A DNA stretch of 18,914 bases from Hyphococcus sp. GTDB lineage: Bacteria; Pseudomonadota; Alphaproteobacteria; Caulobacterales; Parvularculaceae. This document shows positions 17,264 to 18,914 of this stretch, in pieces. The position numbers and the translations under genes were made by a program. Position 1 is the stretch's first letter, and each line of letters opens with the position of its first letter. The stretch is from the NCBI GenBank assembly GCA_021604585.1, contig BQJG01000063.1, forward strand, positions 1-18,914, given 5' to 3'. The notes beneath the pieces were generated by a model. The model was not told the origin of the DNA, ran no database searches, and saw only the letters and a list, made by a program, of their open reading frames with translations.

Positions 17264-18117
17264 GAAATTTTCGCGAGCCGGTCGCGATAGCGGCGGCTGC
17301 CGGGAACGATGGTTCCGTCTTTCAATTCTATCTTTACATCGCCTTCGCCGGTCGGCTCGATTTTTTCGATCTGACCGGCGTTGATCACCCATGAGCGATG
17401 GACGCGGACGGCTTTGACGCCGGCGCCGATGAGCTGGTCCTCGATGGCGCTGAGCGTTGTGCGCGCCAGGTGGGTTTCCGCCCCGGCGTTCAATTCCACA
17501 TAATTCGATGCAGACTTCACCCAGATCACTTTGCCGGCGTCGACAAAGACCGAGCGGCCGCCGCATTTCAACGTCAGGCGATTGGTTTTCCGGGCGTCCT
17601 CGTGCGCAGCGGCGATCTCCCGGCGCTGTAGCGCCAGCTGCCGGCCAAAGGTGATGAAAAAAGCGATAAGCACATAGGTAAGGGCGTCCTTGCGGAATTC
17701 ATAAATGAAGTCGCGAACGGGATTGTCGGTGAAGATGTAGGGATAGTCATAGGCGATCATGAAGGCGAGTTTTCTGAGCGCCACCATCGCGCCGATATGA
17801 ACGGTCGAAAAAACCACCATCGCTGCGGCGTGAACGGCGAGCACATAGCGCCAACTATGCTGACCGGGCGTCGCTAGCGTGACCGCGCGGGCAATCACCC
17901 AATACAGAATGAGAATAACGAAGACGCTCGAGATTTCGTAGATCGCGACCTTGGCCGGATCGGCGTCAAGCTGGTGGCGCGCCACCTCGGTCAGGCTGGA
18001 AAGAATGTCGACGATCAAAAAGGCGATGAAGAATCCGGCCATCCAGATGAATGTCAGCCGGTCGGCGCGGGCGTCGGCGCGCTGGGGTGATTCGAGCGGG
18101 GCGGGAACTTCGGTCAT
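17260..18117 (-). CDS. Membrane-anchored LytTR-type DNA-binding regulator
   Basis: A 285-aa protein with four predicted membrane helices (about 22-41, 61-80, 92-112 and 145-162). A charged linker (163-180) and a LytTR DNA-binding domain (181-283) follow. The domain shows GRSVFVDAGKVIWVKSASNY (187-206), RTTLSAIEDQL and VRVHRSWVINAGQIEKIEP (238-256), the LytTR core. There is no receiver domain, so it is not a classical response regulator. The signal is likely sensed in or near the membrane. The ATG has no clear ribosome-binding site. It is divergent from the acyltransferase gene across a 207-nt gap, suggesting local regulation (inference). Confidence 0.9.
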   Translation of the reverse strand: MTEVPAPLESPQRADARADRLTFIWMAGFFIAFLIVDILSSLTEVARHQLDADPAKVAIYEISSVFVILILYWVIARAVTLATPGQHSWRYVLAVHAAAMVVFSTVHIGAMVALRKLAFMIAYDYPYIFTDNPVRDFIYEFRKDALTYVLIAFFITFGRQLALQRREIAAAHEDARKTNRLTLKCGGRSVFVDAGKVIWVKSASNYVELNAGAETHLARTTLSAIEDQLIGAGVKAVRVHRSWVINAGQIEKIEPTGEGDVKIELKDGTIVPGSRRYRDRLAKIS

Positions 18118-18324
18118 GGCGCGGTTTTAATGCGGCTCCGTGCAAAGCTGCAACTTGGACGAGCCCCAGAAACCAAAATTCGTCCCCGAACGGTCGCCGC
18201 TTGTCCCCAAAGCCGCCGATTTCCGGCAGTTCGTCACGCCGCGCCGCCATTTGCGTCTTCGCGCTGGCGCGCGGCGCCGGCCTCATTCAGCAATCGTTCA
18301 CCGCAACCAGCAAGGATATTCCGC

Positions 18325-18914
18325 ATGGCCATCGCCGACACGACCGGAGTTTTCACGACCCATCACAACCGCCGCTACGATCTCGACTGGCTGCGCATCA
18401 TCGCTTTTGGCCTGCTGATTTTTTACCATGTGGGCATGTTCTACGTGACCTGGGACTGGCACGTGAAAAGCGCTTATGCCGGTCCGGCGGCGGAACCTTT
18501 TATGTCGATTATCAATCCGTGGCGGCTGGCGCTGTTGTTCTTCATCTCTGGCGTGGCGGTGCGCTTCGCCAGTGACAAGGCTGTTTCAATCCGTCAGTTC
18601 GCTGCGTCGCGCGCCTATCGGCTGGGCCTGCCGATTGTGATGGGCATGATCGTCATTGTCGCGCCGCAAAGTTATTTCCAGTTGCGGCAGCCGGGCGCCA
18701 TTGAGCCGGGGTATTTCGCCTTCTGGGGCAATTATTTGAAACTCGAACAGCTTTATCCAATGATTACGCCCACATGGAACCATCTCTGGTATGTGGTTTA
18801 TCTGTTCGTTTATGTGCTTCTGCTCTCGCCGTTTCTGCCCTTGATGCGGCGGCTGGCCGAGGGCGCCGGCGCGAAACTGCTGAACGCCGTCGCGGGCGGG
18901 CCGGTTCGGCTGCT
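18325..18914 (+). CDS. Acyltransferase-3 family membrane protein (partial, 5' part)
   Basis: The frame stays open from the ATG at 18325 to the window end: 196 codons with no stop. AAGGA at 18312-18316 lies 8 nt before the start. RRYDLDWLRIIAFGLLIFYH (residues 16-35) is the N-terminal signature of acyltransferase-3 (OafA/MdoC-like) membrane enzymes, with the conserved RxxxxDxLR-type motif and His35. Further hydrophobic segments follow near 59-72 (LALLFFISGVAV) and 98-110 (VMGMIVIVA), and WNHLWYVVYLFVY near 151-163 precedes another. These enzymes acylate cell-surface or secreted sugars; the substrate is unknown. The divergent neighbour is the LytTR regulator. Confidence 0.88.
   Translation, partial: MAIADTTGVFTTHHNRRYDLDWLRIIAFGLLIFYHVGMFYVTWDWHVKSAYAGPAAEPFMSIINPWRLALLFFISGVAVRFASDKAVSIRQFAASRAYRLGLPIVMGMIVIVAPQSYFQLRQPGAIEPGYFAFWGNYLKLEQLYPMITPTWNHLWYVVYLFVYVLLLSPFLPLMRRLAEGAGAKLLNAVAGGPVRL

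Noticed and set aside
18118..18324. Small genes or RNA in the LytTR-acyltransferase gap
   Set aside because: No convincing start, ribosome-binding site, promoter or strong hairpin could be seen by eye.

Overview
The window looks like chromosomal DNA of a moderately GC-rich alphaproteobacterium, possibly near Hyphomonadaceae or Parvularculaceae. The evidence is the fabD-fabG-acpP-fabF-mltG-yicC-gmk order, carA divergent from a GatB/YqeY gene, a carB-greA pair, and an ArsR/AHSA1 couple. The family-level placement is inference from gene style, not a measured phylogeny.

Region 1 (1-5475, + strand) is the fatty-acid synthesis and cell-envelope block. It holds the fabD 3' end, fabG, acpP, fabF, mltG, yicC and gmk, tightly packed, with a long hairpin between acpP and fabF.

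Region 2 (5476-6416) is accessory. It contains an AT-rich small putative lipoprotein gene followed directly by a decayed second copy of the gmk 3' end (about 5929-6009). The copy matches gmk mainly at the protein level, with mostly synonymous differences. It is the strongest sign in the window of a past insertion at the gmk 3' end. Beyond it lies a dense cluster of palindromic intergenic repeats (6017-6128 and 6151-6242).

Region 3 (6268-10922, mainly - strand) carries a VOC-family protein, greA and carB. Intrinsic-terminator hairpins lie after greA and after carB. The VOC gene is flanked by two nearly identical 28-nt hairpins.

Region 4 (11083-13521, + strand) separates carB from carA. It has an ArsR repressor with a very good promoter containing two identical palindromic operator candidates, translationally coupled to an SRPBCC/AHSA1 protein. 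Next come an exported Vgb-like beta-propeller and an exported single-CxxCH protein.

Region 5 (13523-16565, - strand) reads carA, efp, a PaaI-type thioesterase and an MBL-fold hydrolase, a likely operon. The EF-P has Asn where a modifiable Lys is normally found.

Region 6 (16716-18914) has the divergent carA/yqeY control region and yqeY. A membrane-anchored LytTR regulator converges on yqeY with overlapping stop codons, and a divergent acyltransferase-3 gene runs off the window.

No RNA genes, CRISPR arrays, integrases or transposases were recognised. Most of the window is ordinary housekeeping DNA. The points worth a second look are the gmk-tail remnant, the repeat cluster, the ArsR operators, the Vgb/CxxCH pair and the EF-P tip.
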